Counted from the first letter of the stretch, positions 24,867 to 34,704 are shown. The stretch is DNA of 35,160 nucleotides from Deltaproteobacteria bacterium (GCA_024280455.1 JAJRQC010000148.1:1-35160); one strand, 5' to 3'. Translations and numbers: made by a program. The notes: generated by a model from the letters alone, not told the origin.

Positions 24867-26189
24867 ATGCTGTGGAAAACGATCAAGGAATCTTTGCATC
24901 AGGTATTGCCGGAAAATGAGTACAGTTTGTGGATTAAACCTCTTTCCTGTGAAAAAGACAGGGAGGGACAATTGCAGCTTGCAGCTCCGGATCGGTTTTT
25001 TTGTTCCTGGATTGAGGATCGTTACCTTGATTTGATTCGCAACACGGCCGAAGAGATCTCCGGGACTTCGTTTGCCGTGCAGCTTTCCGTTTCCGGTCAG
25101 GCCGCGCTTGCACTTGAGGAGACAAGGCGGGGCCAGCTCCGCCTGCCCGGGACAACTCTTCCTGTAAACCGTGTCCGCTCCCTGCACCCGGCCTACACCT
25201 TTGATCAGTTTATGGTCGGCGAGTCGAATGCGGTGGCCCGCTCCGCCTGCGATGCCCTGGCCCGTGGCGACAATTCATTTGGCAACTGTCTGTTTATGAA
25301 CAGTTCCACCGGTCTTGGCAAGAGCCATCTGACCCAGGCCGTGGTCCATCAGGTTTTCGACAGCGCTCCTTCCACCCGCCTTCATTATTTAACCGCTCAG
25401 CAGTTTTCTGCAGAAATGGTTAAAAATATCCGTTCAAAGACCATGGAGCAGTTCAGTCATAAGTATGTGAGAAACTGCGACATGCTGCTTGTTGAGGATG
25501 TTCACGTTTTGGCGGGCAAGAATAAGACCCAGGAAGAACTCAACACCGTTCTTGATTACCTGATCAAGTCCGGACGACGGGTTATCCTGACTTCTGCGGT
25601 TGCACCCCGCAAGCTTGAAGGCCTGGACGAGGATTTTCGTTCCCGTATGACCTCAGGCCTGGTGGCCGGGATTCAGGCCCCGGAATATGAAACCCGGGCC
25701 AGGATCATTCGCCATAAGGCCGGAAATCACGACCTGGAGCTTTCCGATGAAATGGTGGATCTGCTTGCCCGTTGTCTGAAGGGAGACATCAGAAGGACAG
25801 AAAGCGCTCTGGTCGGCATTCGGGCCAAAGCCAGTCTGCGTACCGGACCACCGGATATGGCGCTGGTACGCGAGGTGCTGCACGGGCTCATGGGTGCCCC
25901 CACCCGGCTGGACGGCAAGATTATCCGGGACCTTATCGGCTGTCAGTACAATGTCAGTGTTGAGGACTTGAAATCCAAGTCCCGCAAGCGCTCGATTACC
26001 TTTCCCCGCCAGGTCGGTATGTACCTGACCCGTAAATTGACCGAACAGTCACTGGCCGATATCGGTGCACTGTATAACCGGGATCATTCGACCGTACTCC
26101 ATGCCATCAAGGTGATTACCCAGAACAGAACCCGTAAGACCGCTGTCCGGGAGCAGATTGACCTCCTCTGCAGCAAGTTGAAGAAATAA
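24867..26189 (+). CDS. dnaA: Chromosomal replication initiator DnaA (divergent)
   Basis: The 440-residue protein has all DnaA domains in order: an N-terminal domain I (1-70, MLWKTIKESLHQVLPENEYSLWI), a short linker, the AAA+ domain and a C-terminal DNA-binding domain. Walker A reads SSTGLGKSH (146-154) instead of GGVGLGKTH, and the Walker B acid pair is ED in MLLVEDVHVLAG (206-217) rather than DD. The DnaA signature NRDHSTVLHAIKVI (404-417) in the helix-turn-helix is conserved. I prefer ATG 24867 behind GGGGAAGG; an upstream start at 24837 lacks a ribosome site. dnaN, recF and gyrB are not beside it. It could be the main initiator or a second DnaA-like copy. Confidence 0.85.
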   Translation: MLWKTIKESLHQVLPENEYSLWIKPLSCEKDREGQLQLAAPDRFFCSWIEDRYLDLIRNTAEEISGTSFAVQLSVSGQAALALEETRRGQLRLPGTTLPVNRVRSLHPAYTFDQFMVGESNAVARSACDALARGDNSFGNCLFMNSSTGLGKSHLTQAVVHQVFDSAPSTRLHYLTAQQFSAEMVKNIRSKTMEQFSHKYVRNCDMLLVEDVHVLAGKNKTQEELNTVLDYLIKSGRRVILTSAVAPRKLEGLDEDFRSRMTSGLVAGIQAPEYETRARIIRHKAGNHDLELSDEMVDLLARCLKGDIRRTESALVGIRAKASLRTGPPDMALVREVLHGLMGAPTRLDGKIIRDLIGCQYNVSVEDLKSKSRKRSITFPRQVGMYLTRKLTEQSLADIGALYNRDHSTVLHAIKVITQNRTRKTAVREQIDLLCSKLKK

Positions 26190-26219
26190 TAAAGGCATAT
26201 CCGTCGATGAGGCAAGTAA

Positions 26220-26268
26220 GGCGTGAGTGTTGAGAGAAGAAACCATAAACTCTCTCAATACTCACGCC
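26220..26268. terminator. Long bidirectional hairpin between convergent genes
   Basis: An 18-bp stem (26220-26237 with 26251-26268, one G-T wobble) surrounds a 13-base loop, between the convergent dnaA and oxidase genes. No T-tract follows on either strand. Its placement fits a shared transcription end or processing site. Confidence 0.6.
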
Positions 26269-26284
26269 TCAACTAGTGAATCCG

Positions 26285-27688
26285 TCAAAAATATATACCT
26301 TTCAACTCGGTTCTTTCCTGTTCCACATGGTCCGTCAGTATTCTTTTTGCTGCGACCCAGGCCTCTTTTGTCATATCATTGATACCGATTCCCTTCCAGC
26401 CAAAGCCGCAGACATGGAGATTGCTTTGATCCGCATGCAGGTCCCGGCGCCAGGAAAGCAGGGCAGGGTAGCCTGATTCCAGCTGCGGAATGCCGCCGGG
26501 CGGTCTGAGTACCCGGGCAAAAGAAGGTGGTTTCGGCAGGTCCATGAGCTGGGCCAGGTCCCGGTACACCTCGTGAATCAACTCGTCATCGTTCATTTCC
26601 AGCCGCTGCGGATGTCTGCGTCCGCCAACCAGGGCCTCCAGCAGTTGATGGCCGGCCGGGGCCCGCCCTGGAAACATGTGCGAGGAAAAGAGGGCGCCCA
26701 GGGTGAAACGCTGTTCCGATTCCGGGGCCAGATAGCCGAATCCGAAGGGGATGTTGGCCTCTTCGGTAAATCCCAGAGCCACCGTGGTTATGCGGGCCTC
26801 GGCAAGGTGATCCATGGGCGGCGGCTTGAGGGTTTCAACTTCCGTGAGCAGTGACAGGCTCGCATTGACGGGAAGGGCCAGGACAAGATGACGACCGCTG
26901 AAGCTGTTCTGCTCGGTTGCGACCTGCCAGCCACCCTCCACCTGGCTGATTTTTTTAACCGAAGTTCGATACATGATTTCCCGGTTGGCTTCCAGAGTGT
27001 TGGCAAGGCCCTGGGGAAGACGACCCATGCCGGCCCGAAAACTGGTCATGGCCGGGAGTCCTGCTTTCTCTTCCCCTTCTTATTTCTTTGCCTGTGCTTT
27101 TTTCCACAGGCCGCGGAGAACCGATCCGTATTCTTTTTCAATATCCCGGACCCCGGCCATGACCGAATCTATAGTCAACCGGTTGATATCACCGGCATAG
27201 GTCCCGGTGAAGACGGCATCGGCAAAGGGAATCAGCGCCTTGCCGAACCGATATTCCACCCAGTCGGCAACCGTGGGTTCACCCGGCAGTGGTTTTTTCC
27301 ATAGATCGGCCAGGATACGTAATTTGGCTGAAAATGGGATTAAAGGCGCTTTAATGATCTTTGGCGGGCTTTGAGGAATACACTTGAGGGCCCCGTCCAG
27401 GCAGACGTAGCGGACAAACTCTTTGAGCGGTGCCTTCTCCACTTCCTGTTTGAGCCCGGCAATATGAATGAGAACCCGGCTCTCCAGGCAGTTGTCAAGA
27501 AATCCGTGGGCGCCCCATTCCGCAAGATACCCCTCTTCACTGTGGCTGCTGATGGCACCGCCCGGATGATTATTTTTTTCAAGGAGAAGCAGTTTGAGCC
27601 CCGGTTGTTTGTCTCGCAGAAATCGGGCAACACTCAGGCCGGACAGGCCGGCACCGACAATGAGAACGTCATGGGATGGACTGGTCAT
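26285..27688 (-). pseudogene. hemG: Protoporphyrinogen oxidase (HemY/HemG-type) gene interrupted by an in-frame TAA
   Basis: The frame begins at ATG 27688 (MTSPSHDVLIVGAGLSGLSVARF, FAD-binding GAGLSGLS) and runs 202 codons to TAA at 27082-27080. It then stays open in the same frame for 264 codons to TGA at 26285. The text around the break reads AQAKK, stop, EGEEKAGLPAMTSFRAGMG, the hinge expected in one continuous oxygen-dependent protoporphyrinogen oxidase of about 467 residues. The C-terminal half keeps the NLHVCGFGWKGIGINDM segment. ATG 27049, behind AGGA, might allow reinitiation of the second part. The enzyme oxidises protoporphyrinogen IX in heme synthesis. One base change would repair it, so a recent nonsense mutation or assembly error is likely. 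Confidence 0.8.
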
Positions 27689-27867
27689 GGGAAGGTTACT
27701 GGTAATATTGAATTTGTCTTGTCACTCGGTCAGCTCTTGACAGGAAAATAATCATGCTTATTTGTATTGGCCGAACAATGAATTTCAACTCGAAGGAGTA
27801 TTTGTTAAGCTGGTACTCTATATCGTTAATAATCGAATGTCCAACCATAAAAAAGAGGAAGCGCAAG

Positions 27868-29748
27868 ATGACGGAAGCACAGGTTGAAACAAAACAGTTT
27901 CAGGCGGAAACACGAAAGGTCCTTGATATTGTTATCAACTCCCTCTATACCGAGCGGGATATTTTTGTACGGGAACTGATTTCCAATGCAGCCGATGCCC
28001 TGGAAAAATACCGGCACCTGAGTCTGGTGGAAAAACCGGAGTTTGATGCCCATGTACCGCTTGAGATCAGTATTGACTGTGATGACAAAAAACATACCCT
28101 GACCATCACCGATACCGGAATCGGAATGACCAAAGAGGAACTTGAGACCAATCTCGGCACTATTGCCCATTCCGGTTCGGGCCATTTCCTGGAAGAACTG
28201 GCCGAAGCGGCTAAAAAGGATGTCAACCTGATCGGCCAGTTCGGGGTCGGATTCTATTCTGCATTCATGGCTGCCAAAACGGTCCGGGTTCAGACCAGGT
28301 CCTGGGACGGTTCCGAGGGCTATGAATGGGAATCCGACGGCGGCGGCACCTATTCGATCAAGCCCTGTGAGGGATTGCACCGGGGAACAAAAATCATTAT
28401 TGAGCTCAAAGATGATGCCCATGAGTATGGAACCAAGTTCACCCTGGAGCGTATTATTACCCAATATTCCACCTTTGTTCCTTTCCCGGTTAAGGTCGAG
28501 GGCAAGACCGTCAACACAGTCCAGGCAATCTGGACCCGTTCAAAGAGCGAGATTACCGAAGAAGAGTACACGGAGTTTTATAAGTTCATCGGTAATGCCG
28601 TGGACGAGCCCCTGTATAAACTGCATTTTTCAGCCGACGCACCGCTGGCCATCAATACCCTGCTCTATGTGCCCCAGGAGAATTTTGAAACCCTGGGCAT
28701 GGGCCGTATGCAGCCGGGCGTGAATCTCTATTGCCAGAAGGTGCTGATTGACCAGCATAGCGAAAATATCCTCCCGGAATGGCTGCGTTTCTTAAAGGGC
28801 GTAATTGACTCTGAAGACCTGCCTTTAAATATCTCCCGCCAGTCCTTACAGGATAACGCGCTGGTGATGAAGCTGCGCCGGGTCATTACCAAGCGGTTTA
28901 TCAAGTTTCTTGCCGAAGAGGCGGGTAAGGACAGCGAGAAATACCTGCAGTTCTGGAAGACTTTCGGTATTTTTATCAAGGAGGGGGTGACCTCTGATTT
29001 TGAATTCCAGAAGGATCTCGGCAAGCTGTTGCGTTTTGAATCCTCAGCCGCCGAAGCCGGGCAGATGATCTCCCTTGATGAGTATGTCGACCGGATGAAA
29101 GAGGGCCAGGATGAGATTTACTATATCAACGGTCCCAGCCGCACCGCGATTGAATACGGTCCTTATGTCGAGATGTTCAAAAAACGAGAGGTGGAAATTC
29201 TCTACACCCTGGAACCTATTGATGACTTTGTCCTCAATCACCTGGGCGAGTATGACGGCAAAAAACTTGTTTCCGCCGACCGGGCCGATCTTCGCCTGCC
29301 TGAAGTGAAAACCGATGCGGATATGGAGAGCGCTGAGGAACAGGGTGAAAAACTTGAGGCCGCCCAGATCGAAGAACTCTGCAGCTTTTTAAAAGAAGTG
29401 CTGGGCGACCGGGTTAAAGAGGTGAAAAGCTCGGATCGCTTAGTGGACTCTCCGGCCATGATCGTCAATGTTGACGGGTACATGACGTCCTCCATGGAGC
29501 GTATCATGCAAGCCCAGGGTGGTGAGGGAAATCTGGCTATGGCCGGCAAAAAGGATCTGGAGATCAACCCGGCCAGTCCCCTCATGAAAAAAATCGTCGG
29601 CTTAAAAGAGACCAAGGCTGATTTTGCCCGGGACATTGCTGAACAGGTTTTTGATAATGCAATGATCCAGGCGGGTCTGCTGGTTGATTCTCAGCAGATG
29701 GTCAGTCGCAGTTATCGTATTCTGGAGCAGATTGCCGGAGACGAATAA
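27868..29748 (+). CDS. htpG: Molecular chaperone HtpG (Hsp90)
   Basis: The 626-residue cytoplasmic Hsp90 has a GHKL ATPase N-domain with RDIFVRELISNAADALEKYR, DTGIGMT, LGTIAHSGSGHF and GQFGVGFYSAFMAA, then the middle domain (VDEPLYKLHFSADAPLAINTLLYVP, GVIDSEDLPLNISRQSLQ) and a C-terminal dimerisation domain. Length is normal. ATG 27868 follows AGAGGA; an upstream start at 27754 would add 38 residues not expected in the family. The gene diverges from the oxidase gene. A perfect TTGACA at 27737-27742 lies in the shared spacer but has no good -10 partner. Confidence 0.96.
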   Translation: MTEAQVETKQFQAETRKVLDIVINSLYTERDIFVRELISNAADALEKYRHLSLVEKPEFDAHVPLEISIDCDDKKHTLTITDTGIGMTKEELETNLGTIAHSGSGHFLEELAEAAKKDVNLIGQFGVGFYSAFMAAKTVRVQTRSWDGSEGYEWESDGGGTYSIKPCEGLHRGTKIIIELKDDAHEYGTKFTLERIITQYSTFVPFPVKVEGKTVNTVQAIWTRSKSEITEEEYTEFYKFIGNAVDEPLYKLHFSADAPLAINTLLYVPQENFETLGMGRMQPGVNLYCQKVLIDQHSENILPEWLRFLKGVIDSEDLPLNISRQSLQDNALVMKLRRVITKRFIKFLAEEAGKDSEKYLQFWKTFGIFIKEGVTSDFEFQKDLGKLLRFESSAAEAGQMISLDEYVDRMKEGQDEIYYINGPSRTAIEYGPYVEMFKKREVEILYTLEPIDDFVLNHLGEYDGKKLVSADRADLRLPEVKTDADMESAEEQGEKLEAAQIEELCSFLKEVLGDRVKEVKSSDRLVDSPAMIVNVDGYMTSSMERIMQAQGGEGNLAMAGKKDLEINPASPLMKKIVGLKETKADFARDIAEQVFDNAMIQAGLLVDSQQMVSRSYRILEQIAGDE

Positions 29749-29783
29749 CTCTTCTTGTCGTCGCGCACCGACTCTTGCCTTGG

Positions 29784-29824
29784 AAAAAGGTTGTGTTCAT
29801 GATATATGGACTCAACCTTTTTTT
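29784..29824 (+). terminator. Intrinsic terminator of htpG
   Basis: AAAAAGGTTG (29784-29793) pairs with CAACCTTTTT (29813-29822), and the T run continues to 29824. It ends 36 bases after the htpG stop begins its 3' region. Confidence 0.75.
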
Positions 29825-29825
29825 G

Positions 29826-29985
29826 TAATAGTTCACCAAGGTATCCGAAGCCGACTATATTCTGGTACTGTAGAAGTTCACCAGTGCTCTATATTCATTC
29901 AAGCAGGCCGACGAGCTATAACCCCTTCTATGCAAGGAGGCCTGATCTGACGAAGATGGGGTGCTGGTGAACTTTTACCTTTTTT
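29826..29985. repeat. Inverted-repeat element related to the 21.9 kb element
   Basis: AAGTTCACCAG (29874-29884) is the reverse complement of CTGGTGAACTT (29964-29974). Inside are AGCAGGCCGACGA, shared with the window start (minus strand there), and CGAAGATGGGGTGCT, closely matching CGAAGATGAGGTGCT near 21893. The end TTTTACCT parallels AGTTACCT near 21915. It fills the gap between the htpG terminator and the lipoprotein gene. No gene is seen here. Confidence 0.6.
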
Positions 29986-30025
29986 TAATGGTGAGGCTTT
30001 TTTTTTGTCGTAACGGAGAAATGTT

Positions 30026-30403
30026 ATGCGTTCTTTCCTTTTGATCCTGTCCATAATTCTGGTGCTGCTGTCCGGCTGTTACTCAAAACCGGTCAGACAT
30101 CTGGCCTCCGATGCCTCGTTAATCAAGCCTGGAGTCTCGACAAAAAAGGATGTCCTGCTCTACCTTGGCGAACCAAACGGTCAACGCACCGTTTCGCCCG
30201 GGGTTGAAGAACTGGTCTACTATGAAGAGCAGCGGGGAACCCTTGCCCGCTTGCCGGTGGCCGGATCCTGGGTCGGCGGCGACGGCTATGAAATGATTGT
30301 TATCACCTTGAACGGTGAGCTGGTGACGGACTGCCAGTTCCGTACCTTCAGTGAGGCCGACCAGGCCTGGGCCGATGATTTTACCTGGCAAGAGATCAAG
30401 TGA
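30026..30403 (+). CDS. Small BamE/OmlA-like lipoprotein
   Basis: The 125-residue protein has a lipoprotein signal peptide with lipobox LLSGC (Cys18). The mature part contains [19 protein letters not shown], the pattern of the SmpA/OmlA (BamE) fold, followed by a strand-rich half ending TDCQFRTF. Such lipoproteins sit on the inner face of the outer membrane and assist barrel assembly or envelope stability. GGAG precedes ATG 30026. The stop overlaps the pcm start (GTGA), so they are coupled. BamE itself is not certain. Confidence 0.75.
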   Translation: MRSFLLILSIILVLLSGCYSKPVRHLASDASLIKPGVSTKKDVLLYLGEPNGQRTVSPGVEELVYYEEQRGTLARLPVAGSWVGGDGYEMIVITLNGELVTDCQFRTFSEADQAWADDFTWQEIK

Positions 30404-31050
30404 GCGCAACAACCTTTGATATCAACCGGGAACGGATGGTTGAAGAACAGCTGATTCCCCGGGGGATCAGCGATCCGGCCACCCTGGCGGCCATGCGTAA
30501 AGTGCCGCGGCATGAATTTGTCGACGACGCCATGGGGGCCAAGGCCTACGGCGATCATCCGTTGCCGATCGGCGCCGGTCAGACCATCTCCCAGCCCTAT
30601 ATTGTCGCCCTTATGACCCAGGCCCTGGGGTTGACCGGAAAGGAAAAAGTCCTGGAAATCGGCACCGGTTCCGGCTATCAGGCTGCGGTACTGTCACAGG
30701 TCTGCGGGAAAGTCTACACTATTGAACGTATTGATTCCCTGCTGGTGCGGGCGCGAAAAATCTTTGACCGCCTGCATTACCACAATATTATATCAAGAAT
30801 CGATGATGGGACTATCGGCTGGGCCGCTGAGGCACCTTTTGACGGTATCCTGGTGACCGCCGGCGGGCCGGAAATCCCTGAGCCCCTGGTGGAACAGCTT
30901 GCCGACCCGGGTAGAATGGTGATTCCGGTGGGCGGTCAGGATGTACAGGAGCTGCAGCTGGTTGAAAAACTGGATGGAGATGTTTCTGTTCGAACCATTG
31001 AACATGTACGATTTGTCAACCTGATAGGAAACCATGGCTGGTCAAGCTGA
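30400..31050 (+). CDS. pcm: Protein-L-isoaspartate O-methyltransferase
   Basis: The 216-residue enzyme repairs isoaspartyl residues in damaged proteins using S-adenosylmethionine. The signature [10 protein letters not shown] is at 58-67, the SAM-binding motif [14 protein letters not shown] at 84-97, and [12 protein letters not shown] follows. [20 protein letters not shown] and GRMVIPVG complete the family pattern. The GTG start at 30400 overlaps the lipoprotein stop. The next gene overlaps its end by 17 bases, giving a tight three-gene unit. Confidence 0.94.
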   Translation: MSATTFDINRERMVEEQLIPRGISDPATLAAMRKVPRHEFVDDAMGAKAYGDHPLPIGAGQTISQPYIVALMTQALGLTGKEKVLEIGTGSGYQAAVLSQVCGKVYTIERIDSLLVRARKIFDRLHYHNIISRIDDGTIGWAAEAPFDGILVTAGGPEIPEPLVEQLADPGRMVIPVGGQDVQELQLVEKLDGDVSVRTIEHVRFVNLIGNHGWSS

Positions 31051-31657
31051 AGCTGATACGCCTCACAAGCTCTCCATGCTGCAGCGGATCTACAACCAGT
31101 GCATGGAGTGGATTCAGACCCCGGCCGGGGTCTGGGCACTTTTTTTTATTGCCGTGGCAGAGTCCTCTTTTTTTCCCATTCCTCCTGATGTCTTTCTGAT
31201 TGCCCTCTGCGTTGGGGCGCCGAAGAAAGCGTTTAAGTTTGCCCTGATCTGTTCAGCCGGTTCGGTTCTAGGCGGAGCGCTCGGCTACGGCCTGGGCCTT
31301 GGCTTCATGGATACGGTTGGTCAGTCGATTCTGAACCTGTACGGCCTGCAGGATAAATATGCGGTGGTGCAGGAACTCTATCAGCAGTATGACGCCCTGG
31401 CCGTTGGTGCGGCGGGTTTTACCCCGCTGCCCTACAAGCTGTTCACTATCACGGCCGGCGCCTTTAAGATTGATTTCGTCACCTTCATGGTGGTCTCGCT
31501 CGTGGCCAGGTCTGCCAGGTTTTTTCTTGTCTCCGCCCTGATTTACAAGTTCGGGGCCCCTGTGCAGCATTTTATCAATCGGTATTTCAATATTCTCACC
31601 CTTGTCTTCCTCGGGTTGCTCATCGGTGGTTTTGTTCTTATCAAGGTTGTACTTTGA
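31034..31657 (+). CDS. YqaA family membrane protein (DedA/VTT-like)
   Basis: The 207-residue integral membrane protein belongs to the DedA/YqaA group, which shares the VTT fold of lipid-scramblase-like proteins. Conserved features are the early [14 protein letters not shown] segment (about 43-56), the [10 protein letters not shown] turn and the later [17 protein letters not shown] motif (about 134-150), with re-entrant-loop spacing typical of the family. A C-terminal transmembrane segment (about 187-207) ends the protein. AGGAAA before ATG 31034 supports the start, inside the pcm gene. Transported or scrambled substrate is unknown. Confidence 0.85.
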   Translation: MAGQAEADTPHKLSMLQRIYNQCMEWIQTPAGVWALFFIAVAESSFFPIPPDVFLIALCVGAPKKAFKFALICSAGSVLGGALGYGLGLGFMDTVGQSILNLYGLQDKYAVVQELYQQYDALAVGAAGFTPLPYKLFTITAGAFKIDFVTFMVVSLVARSARFFLVSALIYKFGAPVQHFINRYFNILTLVFLGLLIGGFVLIKVVL

Positions 31658-31847
31658 CTCGGACGGCGCTCCCTTTCCGTTGAAAATTTCTCTCTGCAGC
31701 AAAATAACCCTGTTCCCGTTTCCTGGAATGTGGCAATATAGAACAGTCGGGACTTTTTGCAGGAGTGATTTTTTTGGGAACAGCCTCAAGCAGTTATGAA
31801 CATCTTTCCCGAAGCATGGCGTTTCGGGTTCTCTTTCCGGTATACGT

Positions 31848-33668
31848 ATGAGCTTGCTGAACAGTGAACAGTTGCTTGACCTTTTGATGGGCCAGGGGTT
31901 GCTCAGTAAAGAGCAGCGGCAGTTTATTATTCTGCAGAAAGGCAAGCAGCGGCAGAAGCTTCTAAAAAGTCACGGCGGACGCCGCCAGGATGACCTGTGC
32001 AAGCTTGACCGGGGATATCCGGATCTGGTTGATATCATCGTTTCACTGCAGCTTGAGCCGCCGGCAAAAAAAGGCGTGGTGCTGGGCGAAGAGATCATCA
32101 TGCGGGCCGTGAGCCGGGCCTTGAAGATTCCCTTTAAAAAGCTTGATCCGCTTGATCTTGATATGGATATCGTCACCAAGACGATCCCGAAATCTTTTGC
32201 AATTAATCACCTGATCCTGCCCTTTGAGCTCCGTGACGGAATTTTAGAGGTTGTCTCCTATAACCCGGACAACCAGGTCGTGCTTGAGGACATCGAGCGG
32301 GCCAACCAGGTCAAGGTCAGACCCTACCTCTCCACCCGCAGTGATATTAAAAAAATCCTTGCCGAATTTTTTGGTTTTCAACGCTCAATCAGTGCTGCCG
32401 AGACCCAGTACGGAGATGTAGGAAAGGCAACGACCGTAGATATCGGCAACCTGGAGCAGTATGTTCGCCTGTCTTCCACCAGGGAGTTGACCTCAAGCGA
32501 CCAGCACATTAAAGCGGCCGTGAACCATCTCTTTTCCTATGCTCTGGAACAGCGGGCCAGTGATATCCATGTGGAACCCAAGCGGAACATCTGCCTGATC
32601 CGGTTTCGTATCGACGGCGTACTCCACACCATCTATAAACTGCCTAAAGCCGTACATTCGGCCATTACCTCCCGGATTAAATCGCTTGCCCGGATGGATA
32701 TTGCTGAAAAGCGGCGGCCCCAGGACGGGCGGATCAAGATCGGCCACCAGGAGGGCAAAGAGGCGGAGCTCCGTGTCTCCACGGTTCCGGTCTCCTTTGG
32801 CGAAAAAACGGTCATGCGTATTCTTGATCCCGATGTCATCTTCCAGAATCTGGACGAGATCGGTTTTTCCCGGCGTGACCGGGTGGTCTACAACAATTTT
32901 ATGACCGCGCCGCATGGGATCGTTCTGGTCACCGGTCCCACCGGCAGCGGTAAATCCACCACCCTGTATTCCACCCTCAAGCAGGTCGCCAGTTCGGAGA
33001 CAAATATCGTGACCGTCGAAGATCCGGTGGAGATGGTTCACGAGGATTTTAATCAGATTTCCGTGCAGACGCAGATTGGAGTGACGTTTTCCTCTATTCT
33101 TCGTAATATTCTGCGCCAGGATCCTGATATCATCATGATCGGTGAGATTCGTGATCTGGAAACCGCCACCCATGCCGTGCAGGCAGCCCTGACCGGGCAT
33201 CTGGTGTTTTCAACCCTCCACACCAACGATGCGGTTTCCACTATCATTCGGCTGGAGGACCTCGGGCTTGAGCCCTTCCTGATCGGCTCGACTATGCTTG
33301 GCGCCCTGGCGCAACGACTGGTCCGCCGTATCTGTCCAAATTGTACGGAAAAATATACCGTTGGGGCGGAAGAAATGCAGAAGCTTGGCTTTCCGGTAGC
33401 CGGTAAGGAGGTTCTGGAGCTGTATCGGGGCAAAGGTTGCCGTCAGTGTCGCGGAACCGGCTATTCCGGTCGTCTGGGCGTTTTTGAAATTTTTCCCATG
33501 ACTGAGAAGATGAAAAAGATGGTCGCAGACCGGGCCACGGATTCCGATCTGCGGCAGGTTGCGATTCGAGAAGGCATGACCACACTGCGTGAGGACGCCT
33601 GGCGCAAGGTGATGGCCGGGGAGACAACAGGTGAAGAGGCCCTGCGGGTAACCGGTGAGGGACGTTGA
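31848..33668 (+). CDS. GspE/PulE/PilB-type secretion ATPase
   Basis: The 606-residue ATPase powers type II secretion or type IV pilus assembly at the inner membrane. It has an N-terminal helical and MshEN-like region (about 1-175), then the PilT-type core: SDIHVEPK, RRPQDGRI, Walker A GPTGSGKSTTLYS, VEDPVEMVHE Asp box, Walker B IIMIGEIRDLET and the His box HLVFSTLHTNDA. A zinc site is formed by CPNC and CRQC in the C-terminal part. No pilus or secretion genes flank it, so which system it serves is open. ATG 31848 has only a weak ribosome site. The 190-base gap before it holds CTGTTCCC near 31712 and its reverse complement near 31774. Confidence 0.92.
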   Translation: MSLLNSEQLLDLLMGQGLLSKEQRQFIILQKGKQRQKLLKSHGGRRQDDLCKLDRGYPDLVDIIVSLQLEPPAKKGVVLGEEIIMRAVSRALKIPFKKLDPLDLDMDIVTKTIPKSFAINHLILPFELRDGILEVVSYNPDNQVVLEDIERANQVKVRPYLSTRSDIKKILAEFFGFQRSISAAETQYGDVGKATTVDIGNLEQYVRLSSTRELTSSDQHIKAAVNHLFSYALEQRASDIHVEPKRNICLIRFRIDGVLHTIYKLPKAVHSAITSRIKSLARMDIAEKRRPQDGRIKIGHQEGKEAELRVSTVPVSFGEKTVMRILDPDVIFQNLDEIGFSRRDRVVYNNFMTAPHGIVLVTGPTGSGKSTTLYSTLKQVASSETNIVTVEDPVEMVHEDFNQISVQTQIGVTFSSILRNILRQDPDIIMIGEIRDLETATHAVQAALTGHLVFSTLHTNDAVSTIIRLEDLGLEPFLIGSTMLGALAQRLVRRICPNCTEKYTVGAEEMQKLGFPVAGKEVLELYRGKGCRQCRGTGYSGRLGVFEIFPMTEKMKKMVADRATDSDLRQVAIREGMTTLREDAWRKVMAGETTGEEALRVTGEGR

Positions 33669-33810
33669 CGTGGCTTGTTTAAAAAACGAGCGGCCCGAAG
33701 CCAATGTTTTTTATGAAGTACTTGTCTGTGTGTCGCTACCGCCGGCCGCTAGCTGTAGAGTAAATTCCTAACTCTTAACTTCTGAAACAAATAAAGCCCT
33801 ACAAAAAATA

Positions 33811-34266
33811 ATGGGACAAAAAATCGTCTGTAAAAATAAAAAGGCCTTTCATGAATACCATATCGACCAGAGGTTTGAGGCCGGATTGGTCTTGACCGGG
33901 GCCGAGGTGAAGTCGCTGCGGGCCGGGCGGGCCAATATTAAAGACGGCTATGCCCAGGTCAAGAACGGTGAAGTGTTTTTATATAACGTCCATATCTCGC
34001 CGTACAGTTTTGCCACTCATGTGGACAGCGATCCGCTGCGGGTGCGGAAACTGTTGCTGCACAGGCGTGAAATTAAAAAATTGATCGGCAAGGTGCAGGA
34101 AAAAGGCATTGCGCTTATACCACTTAAGATTTACTTTATAGGAAACGGTAAGGCCAAAGTGGAACTTGGCCTGGCCCGCGGTAAAAAATTGTACGATAAA
34201 CGGTCGGCCTTAAAAGAAAAACAGACCAACCGTGATCTGCAGCGCGAGTTGCACGGCAATGACTGA
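33811..34266 (+). CDS. smpB: tmRNA-binding protein SmpB
   Basis: The 151-residue SmpB carries tmRNA to stalled ribosomes. The OB-fold signature [33 protein letters not shown] opens the protein, with [21 protein letters not shown] and the basic C-terminal tail ([13 protein letters not shown]) that enters the mRNA channel. Length is normal. Its partner ssrA starts 76 bases downstream, the common neighbour arrangement. The ribosome site before ATG 33811 is weak. Confidence 0.96.
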   Translation: MGQKIVCKNKKAFHEYHIDQRFEAGLVLTGAEVKSLRAGRANIKDGYAQVKNGEVFLYNVHISPYSFATHVDSDPLRVRKLLLHRREIKKLIGKVQEKGIALIPLKIYFIGNGKAKVELGLARGKKLYDKRSALKEKQTNRDLQRELHGND

Positions 34267-34342
34267 GTTTGAAAGAGTTTGAAAACGGACGTTTTTTAGT
34301 GTGTCATTTTGGATACAAAAGTATTTTGAATACAAAAAAAAT

Positions 34343-34704
34343 GGGGGTGAAACGGATTCGACGGGGATATGAAAGCTCAACGTTGCATGCCGAGTGTTCT
34401 GTCAACTCGTAAACTTGATGGAATCTTAAATATAATCGCAGACGATTATAACTACGCAATGGCAGCATAGTCTGCTTTGCCGCTTCCCCGCTCCGCGCCC
34501 GTAAGGGCGGTGTGAAGCGTCGACTCTTCGGGCTGGTCAATCAGGTTCGCCTGTTACTCGATTGACGAGACTTCAGTAGGCTGGCATTTGGCAATCCCCT
34601 GTTCCAGGTGAGAGCCGAATGCGAGATTTTAACCTGGAACTAAGCATGTAGATACGTGAGGGGAGTATTTTCGGACGCGGGTTCAACTCCCGCCACCTCC
34701 ACCA
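34343..34704 (+). ncRNA. ssrA: Transfer-messenger RNA
   Basis: This 362-base one-piece tmRNA begins GGGGGUGAAACGGAUUCGAC, and ends with the T-arm GGGTTCAACTCCC, then CACCTCCACCA with CCA encoded. The ends pair as a 7-bp acceptor stem (one G-U). The tag frame starts at GCA 34438 and reads ADDYNYAMAA before TAG 34468-34470. The tag style is that of Desulfobulbales-like bacteria, from memory. It rescues stalled ribosomes with SmpB. Upstream, TTTTGGATACAAAA and TTTTGAATACAAAA form a repeated AT-rich promoter-like stretch, with no clear hexamers. Confidence 0.97.

Noticed and set aside
27754-27867. Extended N-terminus of HtpG
   Set aside because: The added 38 residues are not typical of Hsp90, and a good ribosome site precedes ATG 27868.
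31712-31781. CTGTTCCC/GGGAACAG pair as a terminator
   Set aside because: The arms are only 8 bp and 54 bases apart with no adjacent T-tract; probably chance.
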